64,000 nt of DNA from Patescibacteria group bacterium (GTDB lineage Bacteria > Patescibacteriota > Patescibacteriia > 2-12-FULL-60-25), in the NCBI GenBank assembly GCA_023229665.1, contig JALNYW010000002.1, positions 124,001-188,000 of the forward strand, written 5' to 3'. Position numbers and translations under genes: made by a program. The notes under the pieces were generated by a model, which saw only the letters and a list, made by a program, of their open reading frames with translations, made no database searches and had not been told where the DNA came from. Of the stretch, positions 7,247-16,269 are shown piece after piece (within the stretch, counting starts at the first letter, position 1; each line of letters starts with the position of its first letter).

Positions 7247-9992
7247 AAAACCAAAGTTGAAAAAAACACACGCCTTACCCGAATGGAAGAGGATGAATTT
7301 GCATGCCCAATTGGAAGCGCAGCTTTCGCAAGTCGTGGTCGGAGAAGTGGTAGCGACGCAAGCGGTGAAGCCGTCCGTTTCTTCGCAAGAAAAAAGAGAG
7401 GCAGCCCCGCCGTCCGTGGCGACACGCAACGATGCCGTACAGATCCTGTCGTCCATTCGTGAATTGGACGCGCGTTTAGTCGCGCATGTCACCAGCAAGA
7501 GCGCGCCGACCCGGCGGCGCTTGTCGGTGCGCGTGGCTGAACATGAAGCGAGTCCGCACGTCGTGGCCCTGGGCGGATTGGCCCGCAAGTTGGAAACTAA
7601 AGTTCGCGAACCGGAATGGGAAAACGTCCAAGCATGGACGGCGCCCTACGAAGAACCTCCGTCCATCGATACCATGGCGGGATGGGCGGCTGATTTGTAT
7701 CTCGACCGGGTAGAGCCGGCCTTGTGGCTTGAGCAGTTCACGCCCGGTGACATCGAAACCGCGTTCGGCGAAAGCTATGGTCTCTGGTCGCGGATCCGCG
7801 CGCCGTTTATCCGTTGGGAGCGCGCCGAACATGCCTACGCAGCCGAACCATCGGATGAAGTCGAGCCGCTCATCACCGATGTCGAGCCGGAAGAGCAGGT
7901 GGAAGAACCGGAGGAGCGCGTCCCGATGCTGTATCGGATGAAGCGTTCCGTGGTGGAAGCCTTCGCCAAGGCCAAGGACCGCGAAGAGGCGCTGATTGCC
8001 GAAATCGAACAGGAGTGGGGCGCGCCCATTTTGGTTCCGCGCGTCGCGCCCGCCCGCGTCATGGCCGGATTCTTCGCCCTCCTTCTTTTTGTGACCTTGC
8101 CTGCCGGCGCCGTTTCGCTTTCGCGTTCGGTCGGTTCGTCGTGGTTGGAGGTGAGCTCCTCGGGACAGGAAGCCCTCTCCGCCGCCGAACGCGCGGGAGC
8201 GTCACCCACCGATCCCGCCGCCTGGGGCCGCGTCTCGCAAAGCTTGAGCGATACTGACCAAGCCCTCAATCGCGTGAATGCGTTGGCGGTGGGCATCACC
8301 CAGGCGCTCCCGGAAACCCGCAACGCCTATTCAAGCGCCCGTAATTTATTGCATGCCGGCGACGCCTCGGCCCAAGCCGCGCTTTTGCTGACCCAGGGCC
8401 TGGATCGCGCGCTCGGCGAACCGACGCGCTATCCGGTAGATCGTGGCCGCGTTTTTAAAACGTATCTTGATTCCGCCGCGCCTTTGCTTGATGACGCAAA
8501 CCTAGCCTTATCCGAGGTCAAACTTGATTCATTGCCCGAATCCGAACGCGCAAAAGCGACCGAGGCGACCACCTTGCTCACCACGGTTCGTCAGGCCGTA
8601 GGGGAACTCCGCTCCATTACGGATTTGTTGATGACCGGCGCGGGAGATTTGCATCGCCGGAGCTATCTCTTCGTTTTCCAGAACTCGACCGAGCTTCGTC
8701 CGACTGGCGGCTTCATGGGTTCGCTGGCATTGATCACCCTGGATCGCGGCGAAATCAAAGCGCTTGAAGTGCCGGGCGGCGGTCCCTACGATTTGAAAGG
8801 GGAACTGAAGGAACGCGTGCGTCCGCCGGAGCCGTTGCGCCTCGTGGCCCAGCGCTGGGAATTCCAGGACGCCAACTGGTTCCCGGATTTCCCGGCCGCG
8901 GCGGAAAAGCTTCAGTGGTTTTGGAGCAAGTCCGGTCAGCCAAGTATCGACGGCGTCGTCGCGGTGAACTTACGCGTATTGGAACGCTTGCTCGAAGTCA
9001 CCGGCCCGGTTGAGCTGCCCGAATATGGCAAAACCATCACTTCGGAAAATGTCTGGATGGAAATGCAAAAAGCCGTCGAGCTTGAATACGACAAGGAGGA
9101 AAATAAACCGAAGAAAATTGTCGGCGATTTGATGGCGAAGTTGCTGGAGCGTCTGAAATCTTCCGACCAGGACCAATGGGTGAAGCTTTTGTCGCTCGGG
9201 GCCGAGTCACTTGAAACGAAAGATATCCAGGTATGGCTGTCGAATCCCGAGGAAGAGGCATTGGTCGAACGTTTTGGCTGGAGCGGCCGCTTTAAAGAGA
9301 CGCCCGGCGACTCGTTGGCGGTCATTGGCGCGAATATCGCCGGTCAAAAGTCCGACCGCTTGATCAATGAGCGCGTTGACCACACGGCGGAAATCCAGGA
9401 AGACGGATCCATCGTTGATACGGTCACCATCACGCGTACGCATACCGGGACCAAGGGCGATCTATTCACCGGAGTAAACAACGTCACGTATTTGCGCGTG
9501 TATGTGCCGAAGGGCGCGGAGCTTTTGTCCGCCGATGGGTTCTCGCCGCCGCCCGCGAATCTGTTTAAGCAGATGCTCGAAGGCGATCCGGAGGATGCGG
9601 ACCTGGCGGCTGTGCAGGCGAATCCGCGCTTGTTGCCGAATGGAGTGCAAGCAACGGATGAATTCGGCCGCACGGCCTTTGGCGGATGGGTCCAGTTGGA
9701 GCCGGGCCAGTCAAAAGTCACGACGTTCAAGTATCGTTTGCCGTTTGGCGCGTTCGATATCGCGCAGCGCCTTCGTCCCGAGGGCGCTCCGCGCGCCGAC
9801 GCGATCCGCCCAGCCTATACCGCGCTCTACACCAGCCAATCCGGGAAGCCGGAACGGACGCTCACGACCAAGGTGACCTATCCAAAGGGATGGAATTTGG
9901 CCTGGAGCCACGCCGACGGCCTTGATGCGAACATGAGCTGGGATCGGGACCGTGCGACCGCCGGACTCTTCCTGTCATCCGCCGACAAATAG
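7227..9992 (+). CDS. DUF4012-domain membrane protein
   Basis: A 921-residue protein. Residues 1-275 are a charged, Glu-rich cytosolic region. One TM segment lies at about 278-300 (VMAGFFALLLFVTLPAGAV). An Ala/Ser-rich helical stretch precedes the DUF4012 domain, which begins near residue 480 with the signature YLFVFQNSTELRPTGGFMGS and continues through WFPDFP and the GVVAVN segment. DUF4012 proteins occur in actinobacteria and CPR and are usually found next to glycosyltransferases, as here; the function is not established. An LytR-CpsA-Psr-like surface-polymer role has been suggested by context only. The long charged N-terminus is larger than in typical family members. Confidence 0.85.
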   Translation: MPRGVSKKPKLKKTHALPEWKRMNLHAQLEAQLSQVVVGEVVATQAVKPSVSSQEKREAAPPSVATRNDAVQILSSIRELDARLVAHVTSKSAPTRRRLSVRVAEHEASPHVVALGGLARKLETKVREPEWENVQAWTAPYEEPPSIDTMAGWAADLYLDRVEPALWLEQFTPGDIETAFGESYGLWSRIRAPFIRWERAEHAYAAEPSDEVEPLITDVEPEEQVEEPEERVPMLYRMKRSVVEAFAKAKDREEALIAEIEQEWGAPILVPRVAPARVMAGFFALLLFVTLPAGAVSLSRSVGSSWLEVSSSGQEALSAAERAGASPTDPAAWGRVSQSLSDTDQALNRVNALAVGITQALPETRNAYSSARNLLHAGDASAQAALLLTQGLDRALGEPTRYPVDRGRVFKTYLDSAAPLLDDANLALSEVKLDSLPESERAKATEATTLLTTVRQAVGELRSITDLLMTGAGDLHRRSYLFVFQNSTELRPTGGFMGSLALITLDRGEIKALEVPGGGPYDLKGELKERVRPPEPLRLVAQRWEFQDANWFPDFPAAAEKLQWFWSKSGQPSIDGVVAVNLRVLERLLEVTGPVELPEYGKTITSENVWMEMQKAVELEYDKEENKPKKIVGDLMAKLLERLKSSDQDQWVKLLSLGAESLETKDIQVWLSNPEEEALVERFGWSGRFKETPGDSLAVIGANIAGQKSDRLINERVDHTAEIQEDGSIVDTVTITRTHTGTKGDLFTGVNNVTYLRVYVPKGAELLSADGFSPPPANLFKQMLEGDPEDADLAAVQANPRLLPNGVQATDEFGRTAFGGWVQLEPGQSKVTTFKYRLPFGAFDIAQRLRPEGAPRADAIRPAYTALYTSQSGKPERTLTTKVTYPKGWNLAWSHADGLDANMSWDRDRATAGLFLSSADK

Positions 9993-10000
9993 GGTAAGAT
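9972..10000 (+). promoter_or_regulatory. promoter CTGTCA-17-TAAGAT ending 7 nt before ATG
   Basis: The -10 TAAGAT (9995-10000) is 7 nt before the ATG at 10008, predicting a leaderless mRNA and excluding the upstream in-frame start at 9999. Confidence 0.55.
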
Positions 10001-10007
10001 GGGCCGC

Positions 10008-11987
10008 ATGCCGGAAGGGAAACGCGTAAAACCAGCCGCCGTACCAAAACCGCCGCCGCGCCCCTGGCGCCGCGCGGCGTTTTCCTTTTCCAAAGGCAAG
10101 CCGGACGCCGAGGAAAAGCAGCGTGAAGACGAAGTATCCCGCGGATTAGAGGCGATCTATCTCACGAATGGCAAGAAACAGGATTTTAAGACGTTCTCAC
10201 GCACCCAGCGCAGCCGCGCCTTGCGGATCTTCTCCATCGTTGTCGGATTCTGCGCGGTGGCAAGCGCGCTTGCGTGGGCCGGACTGTTTTATTTCGGCCC
10301 GCCGGGCCCTGCGGAAGCTTCGGGCGTCATCGTGGCCATTGATGGACCGGAATCCATCGGCCTCGGCCGCGAAGAACAGTTCCGCATCCGTTGGTCCAAT
10401 ACCTCCATCCAGCCTGAACAGGAAGTCGAGCTGCGCCTGTCGGTCCCGGCAGAGATGTTGTTGTCTTCGTTGGTCCCTCCGCCAGATGATGAACAGCATC
10501 TGGTCTGGAAGCTGGGCATGTTGCAGGCAGGAGCCAAGGGGGAAATCAAAGTGAAAGGGGTTTTTCTTGGGACCCTGGGTTCCAAGAGCGCGCTTCAGGC
10601 GGTTGTGACATCGCGCGGCCAGGCCGGAGGACGTCCGCGCGAAGCTTTGGTGACGAAGCCGCTCATTTATGGCGAAACCGTTTTAGCCGGACTCTTCAGC
10701 ATGCCGGCGAAAGTCGTCACGGGCGACCAGATTACGATCCAGTATGCCGTCGCGAACCATGGCGGCCAGGGCCTGCGCGGATTGAAGGTGCGTCTGAAGC
10801 TTCCGGAGGGGTTCGTGCCGTCGCCGACCAGCACGGCATTCCAGCGCGTAGGGAATTCCGCCGAATGGGAGGCGCCGCTCGGGGATCTTGCGGCGGCGAG
10901 TACCAATACCTTGCGTATGATCGGCGCCTTCGCGGCGCAGAGTTCCGGCGACGTGAAGATTGAGGCGCGCATCGGCGCGGCCAAACAAGATGGATCGTTT
11001 TTGCCGCTCTTGGTCGGAGAGGGAAAGCTGACCGTGCTCGCGGGCGACCTCGGTCTCAAGCTCGTCGCCAATGGCGCGGATCAGGATAAGACCATTGCGC
11101 CCGGAGATCCGTTGCGTATCACTATCCAATATAAGAATTTAAGTCCGGAAAAACTTGTTGGGGTAAAACTCACGCTCGGATTTGAGTCTTTGTCCGATGG
11201 AAAATCCGCGACCGGCACCAGTTTATTGAATTGGCGCGAATTGGAAGACGACGGAAAGGGCGTTTCGACGACCAAGACACGCATCCAGACCATCAAGTAC
11301 GATCAAAAATCCATCCCGGTTTTCGCCCAGCTTCTTCCGCAGGAAGAAGGGACCATTGATATCGAGATTCCGACCTTGCCGGCCGCGAGCACGACGAAAG
11401 ACGCGGCCGTTCGTCTGACGGTCGAGGGCTCCATGGACACAGTTGGCAACGAACGCTCGACGCGCGTCATCCGTACCGCGCCGCTCACCTTCCGCTACCG
11501 AAGCGATGCGACCCTCGTCACCGAAGCGCGTTACTTCACCGAAGAGGGCGCGCCGCTGGGAGCCGGTCCCTTGCCGCCGGTCGCCGGAAAAACGACAAGT
11601 TACCGCATCTTCTGGAGCATCAACAAAACATTGCATCCGCTGGAGAACCTCCAGGTCACGGCCGTGCTGCCGACGTCGGTCGCTTGGGGCGCTTCGTCGT
11701 CTTCTCAAGCGGGAACGCTGACGTATGACGATGCGACGCGCACCGTGAGCTGGAGCTTGAACCGCATGCCGGAAGACGTGGATTCGCTCGAAGCATCGTT
11801 TGAAATCCAGCTTACGCCTACTGAATTTGATGTCGGCCGCTTCGCGCAATTGCTGGGCGAATCACGGTTATCCGCCACCGATCCGACTGTCGCCGAATCC
11901 GTCGTGCGCGCCCTCCCGCCACTCACCAGCGATTTGCAGAATGACGAAGGCGCCCAAAATAAGGGCGTTGTAAAGAAGGGGAGCTAG
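10008..11987 (+). CDS. single-TM surface protein with repeated Ig-like/DUF11-like domains
   Basis: About 659 residues. A basic Pro-rich N-terminus (about 1-70) is followed by one TM segment at about 71-95 (RIFSIVVGFCAVASALAW), then successive beta-sandwich units. Each contains a pattern like IRWSNTSIQPEQEVELRLSV, IQYAVANHGGQGLRGLKV or ITIQYKNLSPEKLVGVKL, typical of DUF11/CARDB-type repeats of surface proteins. A late unit has SYRIFWSINKTLHPLENLQV. It lies 15 nt after the DUF4012 gene in the same orientation and probably belongs to the same envelope locus while having its own -10 box. The role is probably structural or adhesive; no catalytic motif is seen. Confidence 0.72.
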   Translation: MPEGKRVKPAAVPKPPPRPWRRAAFSFSKGKPDAEEKQREDEVSRGLEAIYLTNGKKQDFKTFSRTQRSRALRIFSIVVGFCAVASALAWAGLFYFGPPGPAEASGVIVAIDGPESIGLGREEQFRIRWSNTSIQPEQEVELRLSVPAEMLLSSLVPPPDDEQHLVWKLGMLQAGAKGEIKVKGVFLGTLGSKSALQAVVTSRGQAGGRPREALVTKPLIYGETVLAGLFSMPAKVVTGDQITIQYAVANHGGQGLRGLKVRLKLPEGFVPSPTSTAFQRVGNSAEWEAPLGDLAAASTNTLRMIGAFAAQSSGDVKIEARIGAAKQDGSFLPLLVGEGKLTVLAGDLGLKLVANGADQDKTIAPGDPLRITIQYKNLSPEKLVGVKLTLGFESLSDGKSATGTSLLNWRELEDDGKGVSTTKTRIQTIKYDQKSIPVFAQLLPQEEGTIDIEIPTLPAASTTKDAAVRLTVEGSMDTVGNERSTRVIRTAPLTFRYRSDATLVTEARYFTEEGAPLGAGPLPPVAGKTTSYRIFWSINKTLHPLENLQVTAVLPTSVAWGASSSSQAGTLTYDDATRTVSWSLNRMPEDVDSLEASFEIQLTPTEFDVGRFAQLLGESRLSATDPTVAESVVRALPPLTSDLQNDEGAQNKGVVKKGS

Positions 11988-11989
11988 GG

Positions 11990-12018
11990 TTGACAGAAGA
12001 TGAAGTTTCTGTCATGTT
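11990..12018 (+). promoter_or_regulatory. promoter TTGACA-17-CATGTT before the 12035 gene
   Basis: A consensus -35 with a weaker -10. It begins 3 nt after the stop of the upstream gene and gives the small downstream gene its own transcript. Confidence 0.5.
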
Positions 12019-12034
12019 CCAACCGAGGTGAAGT

Positions 12035-12316
12035 ATGACCCACACCGATCTCGACAAGTTGTATGACGAGGTCCTGGGGCGCGGTTCGTACATGCCCCAG
12101 GTGCTCCTTCCGCGCATCAAGCGCGCGCTCGAAAGCGAGGGCTTCGATGTCTCGCTGGATGCGTCCGACGATCTCATGAAGCTGCCCATCGAGGCGGTGC
12201 CCGCGGCCATCAAGTATCTGAACGGGTACTTGTCCAAGGCCTCGCCAGACGCCGACCACGCTGCACGGCTCGTGCGCAAGCGCTCTCAGAGCGGTACCCA
12301 CCGCAAAGCAGGCTGA
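12035..12316 (+). CDS. small protein of unknown function, 93 aa
   Basis: A predicted soluble helical protein (MTHTDLDKLYDEVLGRG...). It has no TM segment, no Cys, and a basic C-terminus (LVRKRSQSGTHRKAG). I do not recognise a family. The start is fixed by GAGGTGA just upstream. Codons are CTC/GAG-rich. The gene is a self-contained unit with its own TTGACA promoter and terminator, inserted between a surface-protein operon and the convergent purL. The spacing and codon use argue that it is real despite its size. Confidence 0.65.
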   Translation: MTHTDLDKLYDEVLGRGSYMPQVLLPRIKRALESEGFDVSLDASDDLMKLPIEAVPAAIKYLNGYLSKASPDADHAARLVRKRSQSGTHRKAG

Positions 12317-12340
12317 CTCCCAACGGGGTCGTTTTTATTT
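12315..12340 (+). terminator. terminator of the 12035 gene
   Basis: Stem GACTCC/GGGGTC with loop CAAC, followed by T5-A-T4. It overlaps the end of the gene by two bases. Confidence 0.6.
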
Positions 12341-12345
12341 TCGGA

Positions 12346-12376
12346 AAAGAAAAACCCTCTCCTTTGCAGGAGAGGG
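12346..12376 (-). terminator. terminator of purL
   Basis: On the minus strand CCCTCTCCT-GCAA-AGGAGAGGG is followed by T5-C-T4. Confidence 0.85.
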
Positions 12377-12382
12377 CAGGCG

Positions 12383-15300
12383 TTAGCGCGAGGGATGTTC
12401 CTCGCACCAGATGCGCGCGTTCTGGAACATCCGGAGCCAGGGGCTCGTGGCGTATTCGCGCCACGCGTCCGGCATCCAGGGCCATTGCCACGGGAGCACG
12501 AGCCGCTCCGGGTGCGGCATGAGCGCCAGGTGGCGTCCGTCCGGCGAGCAGAGTCCGGCCGCGTTGAGCGCGCTTCCGTTCGGGTTGAACGGATATTCGT
12601 CCGTCGGCATACCCGTTTCCGGGTTTGCGTAGCTCGCGACGACGAGTTCGTGGCTCACGATGTTTTCGAGCACGTCGCGCGACGGGACGTGCAAACGGCC
12701 TTCGCCGTGCGCGACCCAGCAGCCGAGTACCGACCCGAGCATGCCTTTCAGCATGAGGGCCGGACTGTCTTCGATGCGCAGGGTCGAGAAGCGCGACTCG
12801 AAGCGCCCCGACCGGTTGTGCACGAAGCGCGGCTGATGCTCCGACGGGAGGTCGAAGCCCGGCACCCAACCCAGGAGGGCCAGGAGCTGGCAGCCATTGC
12901 AGATGCCGAGCGAGAACGTGTCGGGCCGGGCGCGGAAACGCTCCAGCTCGCCGCGTAGCTTCGGGTTGAAGCGGATCACGCCCGCCCAGCCCTTGGCCGA
13001 GTCGAACACGTCGGCGAACGAGAACCCGCCGACGAAGACCACGCCTCGGAATTCATCCAAGCCGACCGTGCCTTCGAGCAAGTCCGACATGGTGACGTCC
13101 CAAGGCTCGAACCCGGCCAGATGGAAGGCGACGGCCATCTCTCGATCGCCGTTGCTGCCTTCCGCGCGGATGACCGCGACTTTGGGCTTTCCTTCCCGCG
13201 CGAGCAGGTCGGGAGCCGTCCGTTGCGGGTGGTAGGTGAGCCGGTAGGCGGGCGGGTCGAGAAGCTCCCGCACCGCCTCCCGCTCCTCGTCCGCGCATTC
13301 GGGATTGATCTGGAGCCGTTCGAGCTGGTAGCTCGTCTCGCTCCAGATCGCACGCAGGTCGATGAGCGAGTCGTGCAGCACCGTGAAGCCGTTGTGCTTC
13401 ACGATGATGTCCGGCTGGAAGCCGATGACCTTGCCGATCCAGTTCGCGCCGATGCCGCGGCGCGTGAAGTACCACTGGGCGGCTTCCGCATCTGCGACTT
13501 CCACCACCACGCCCGGCTCTTGCGAGAACAGGGTGGTGATGGCGTCGGTCGGCGAAAAGAGCTCGACCTCGATGCCCTGGTGGCCCGCGAAGGCCATCTC
13601 GAGCAGCGTGGCGATGAGCCCGCCGTCGCTCACGTCATGCATGGCGAGCGCGTGCCCGTCGCGCACGAGGTCTTGCAGCGCGCCGAAGACGCGCTTCAGG
13701 AGATCGGCATTGGCCGCGTCGGGCGGATCGTCGCCGAATTGTCCGTAAGTCTGCGCGAGCGCCGAACCGCCGAGGCGGTAGACGTTCGGGTTCAGGCTGA
13801 TGTGCAAGAGCGAGCTGCCTTCGCGCTTGAGGTCGGGCGTGGCCTTGCGGGCCACATCCGGCATCGAAGCGTAGGCCTTGATGATGACGGTCGGCGGCGA
13901 TTCGACATCGCCCGCCGCCATCGAGAGCGAGTCCTTGCCGCCATCGAGAGCGCAGCCGAGCTGCACGCAGAACGTCGACAGGGCTTCGCAGGCGTCGTAG
14001 AGCCAGGCATTCCGGCCCGGCTTTTTCGCCGCCAGCATCCAGTTGGCCGAAGCCTTGATGCCATCGAGACCGTTCTCGGTTTCGATGCAGGCTCCGGCCA
14101 TGTTCAGGATGGCTTCCGTCATGGCGAGACGCGCCGCGACGCCCGGCGAGAGCAGGCCCGCGATCGGCTGTTCGCCGAGCGCATGTACCGCTCCCGAGGC
14201 GTCGAAGTAGCCGTCCGCCAGGATGGCGAAGTCGGCGAGCGGCAGCTGACTCGGGCCCACGCATTGCTGCTGGGCCACCAGTCCGCCGACGCTCCTATCC
14301 ACCTTGTGTACGAGGAAGCCTTTCGACCCCACGCTCACGAGGCGCAGCACCCGTTCGAGCGCCTGTCTGACCGTAAGGTCGGCCGGGAGCTCGAGCGACT
14401 TGGTCTCGAAGCGCTGCCGCGTGTCCGCGTAGGACTTCTTCGGCAGCGAACCGAGGATGTCCTCGAGCGGGAGGTCCACGGACTTCGTGTCGTCCGCGTC
14501 CTCGAGGGTGATGCGCCCGTCGCCGGTCACCGAACCGATGGCCGTCACCGGACAACCCTCGCGAGCGCAGATGGCCTCAAGCTGGCCGAAGCGGTCTCCT
14601 TGTACGAGCACGACCTCGCGCTCCTGGGCTTCGTTGCCCCAGAGCTCGAGGATCGAGAGGCTCGCATCTCCGCAGGGGATCTCGCGCAGCTGCACGCGAC
14701 CGCCGGCCGGATGGACCAACTCGGGCACCGCATTGCTGAGGCCGCCCGCGCCGAGGTCATGCGTCGAGACGAAGGGATTCTTGTCTCCCAACTCGACGCA
14801 CGCCCGGATCACGCGGTACATGCGCTGCTCCATCTGCGGCGCGCCGCGCTGAACCGACTTGAAGTCGAGATCCACGTCGTTCGCGCCGCCCAGGATGGAG
14901 CTGGCCGCTCCGCCGCCGACGCCGATCCGGTAGCCCGGACCGCCCAGCTGGACGATGAGCATGCCTGCTTCCGGTGCCTGCTTGTGCAGATGCTGGTCGC
15001 GCAGCCGGCCCGCGCCGCCCACGTAGACGATGGGCTTGTGCCACGCATAGTGGCGGCCGTCGGGCGCGGCAGCGGCGAAGCTCCGGCAAACGCCTCCGGT
15101 CACGGGATCGCCGAAGCAATTCCCATAGGCCGAGACGCCATTGCTGGCCTGGATGAGGATGTCGAGCGGCGAAGCCGCGTAGCTCGGATGCGGGACCGCA
15201 TCCCGCTCGCACGGCAACGCATAGCCGGGGATCTTGAGCGCGCCGACGAAATAGCCGGCCGCACTCATCCCGACCTGTCCGCCGCGTCCGACCGACATGC

Positions 15301-16171
15301 GGTCGCGCAGCTCGCCGCCAACGCCAGTCTCCGCGCCCGGGAAGGGCGCGATCATGCTCGGGTGGTTGTGCGTCTCCGCCTTGTTGGTCGGATGCACGAC
15401 GTGCCGCTGCCGGAGGAAGCCGCTGGGCTGTCCGGGGCGGCTCGGGACGAACAGCTCGACCTCGCGCCCGCGGATCGCGGACGCGTCATCCGCGAAGGCG
15501 AGCACCGAGTTGCCCGGGTGCTGCTTCCACGGAAGCTTGATGAGGTCGAAGGGGGAGTGCGGCATCTTCACGCCGTCGATGGCGTGCACACCGCCGAAGC
15601 GGTGGTGTCGCGAGTGCTCCGAGTTCGCCTGCGCGATCTGGAAGAGCTCGACGTCGGTCGGGTCCCGCTTTTCCACCTCTCGGTAGAGCCGCAGCAGGAA
15701 GGTGAGATCGCTTTCGTCGAACCCGCAGCCAAACCTGCCGCTGAAGCGGACCAGGTTTTCGTAGCCGAACTCGCCGAGCACATCCACCGAGAACGAAGCC
15801 TCGGGGACGAGCGCGAGCCTCAGGCTCTCCGGCGGCAACGCATAGACCATGTGGGTCATGCGGTCGAAGGCAAAAGGCTCGAGCGTCCGGATGGAGCGCT
15901 CGAGTCGCGTCACCTTGTCGAGCCCGCAGGCGCGGCAGATGTCCACGGCCGTCGAGGAATCGGCCGTCTCGAAGTTGAGACGGGGTCCGACCTCGAACAC
16001 ATGGCCCTTGAGGAACGATGTACGGCCGTAGCCGTGCGGCTCGAAGGTCTCCGAGAGGAGCCAGTCGAGCGTCGCCTCTTCGTCGGCGGTGAGCCCTTCG
16101 CTCACCTCGATGTAGAAGCCGTATTCGCGCTCCGCATCCGAATCAATCAAGCGGTATCGGTTCAGCAGCAT
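12383..16171 (-). CDS. purL: phosphoribosylformylglycinamidine synthase, single-chain form
   Basis: A 1262-residue large-type FGAM synthase, which makes FGAM from FGAR, glutamine and ATP. An N-terminal PurS-like region is followed by the linker and the first synthase half with QANSEHSRHHRFGG, THNHPSMIAPFPGAETGVGGE and HDLGAGGLSNAVPE. The second half has LDGGKDSLSMA and MHDVSDGGL. The C-terminal class I glutaminase has nucleophile Cys1091 in GICNGCQLL and His1220/Glu1222 in MPHPER. The length matches proteobacterial and eukaryotic PurL and not the split PurSLQ. An AAAGGA site precedes the ATG. CTC/GAG codon use differs from the flanking genes. No other pur gene adjoins it. CPR organisms usually lack this pathway, so horizontal acquisition is likely. 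Confidence 0.96.
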   Translation of the reverse strand: MLLNRYRLIDSDAEREYGFYIEVSEGLTADEEATLDWLLSETFEPHGYGRTSFLKGHVFEVGPRLNFETADSSTAVDICRACGLDKVTRLERSIRTLEPFAFDRMTHMVYALPPESLRLALVPEASFSVDVLGEFGYENLVRFSGRFGCGFDESDLTFLLRLYREVEKRDPTDVELFQIAQANSEHSRHHRFGGVHAIDGVKMPHSPFDLIKLPWKQHPGNSVLAFADDASAIRGREVELFVPSRPGQPSGFLRQRHVVHPTNKAETHNHPSMIAPFPGAETGVGGELRDRMSVGRGGQVGMSAAGYFVGALKIPGYALPCERDAVPHPSYAASPLDILIQASNGVSAYGNCFGDPVTGGVCRSFAAAAPDGRHYAWHKPIVYVGGAGRLRDQHLHKQAPEAGMLIVQLGGPGYRIGVGGGAASSILGGANDVDLDFKSVQRGAPQMEQRMYRVIRACVELGDKNPFVSTHDLGAGGLSNAVPELVHPAGGRVQLREIPCGDASLSILELWGNEAQEREVVLVQGDRFGQLEAICAREGCPVTAIGSVTGDGRITLEDADDTKSVDLPLEDILGSLPKKSYADTRQRFETKSLELPADLTVRQALERVLRLVSVGSKGFLVHKVDRSVGGLVAQQQCVGPSQLPLADFAILADGYFDASGAVHALGEQPIAGLLSPGVAARLAMTEAILNMAGACIETENGLDGIKASANWMLAAKKPGRNAWLYDACEALSTFCVQLGCALDGGKDSLSMAAGDVESPPTVIIKAYASMPDVARKATPDLKREGSSLLHISLNPNVYRLGGSALAQTYGQFGDDPPDAANADLLKRVFGALQDLVRDGHALAMHDVSDGGLIATLLEMAFAGHQGIEVELFSPTDAITTLFSQEPGVVVEVADAEAAQWYFTRRGIGANWIGKVIGFQPDIIVKHNGFTVLHDSLIDLRAIWSETSYQLERLQINPECADEEREAVRELLDPPAYRLTYHPQRTAPDLLAREGKPKVAVIRAEGSNGDREMAVAFHLAGFEPWDVTMSDLLEGTVGLDEFRGVVFVGGFSFADVFDSAKGWAGVIRFNPKLRGELERFRARPDTFSLGICNGCQLLALLGWVPGFDLPSEHQPRFVHNRSGRFESRFSTLRIEDSPALMLKGMLGSVLGCWVAHGEGRLHVPSRDVLENIVSHELVVASYANPETGMPTDEYPFNPNGSALNAAGLCSPDGRHLALMPHPERLVLPWQWPWMPDAWREYATSPWLRMFQNARIWCEEHPSR

Positions 16172-16269
16172 GGCACGGTCCTTTCATGGCTTTCAGCCAC
16201 AGAAATTCGGTTGTCGAAAGGGCCCCAAAAGGGCTGGCGGCAACTTACGTGATACCCTAGAGGACGTCT

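Noticed and set aside
13121..16252. 1043-codon open frame on the plus strand opposite purL
   Set aside because: It is the mirror of a GC-rich real gene. The product is low-complexity Arg/Glu/His/Val without any domain, while purL on the other strand has every catalytic motif.
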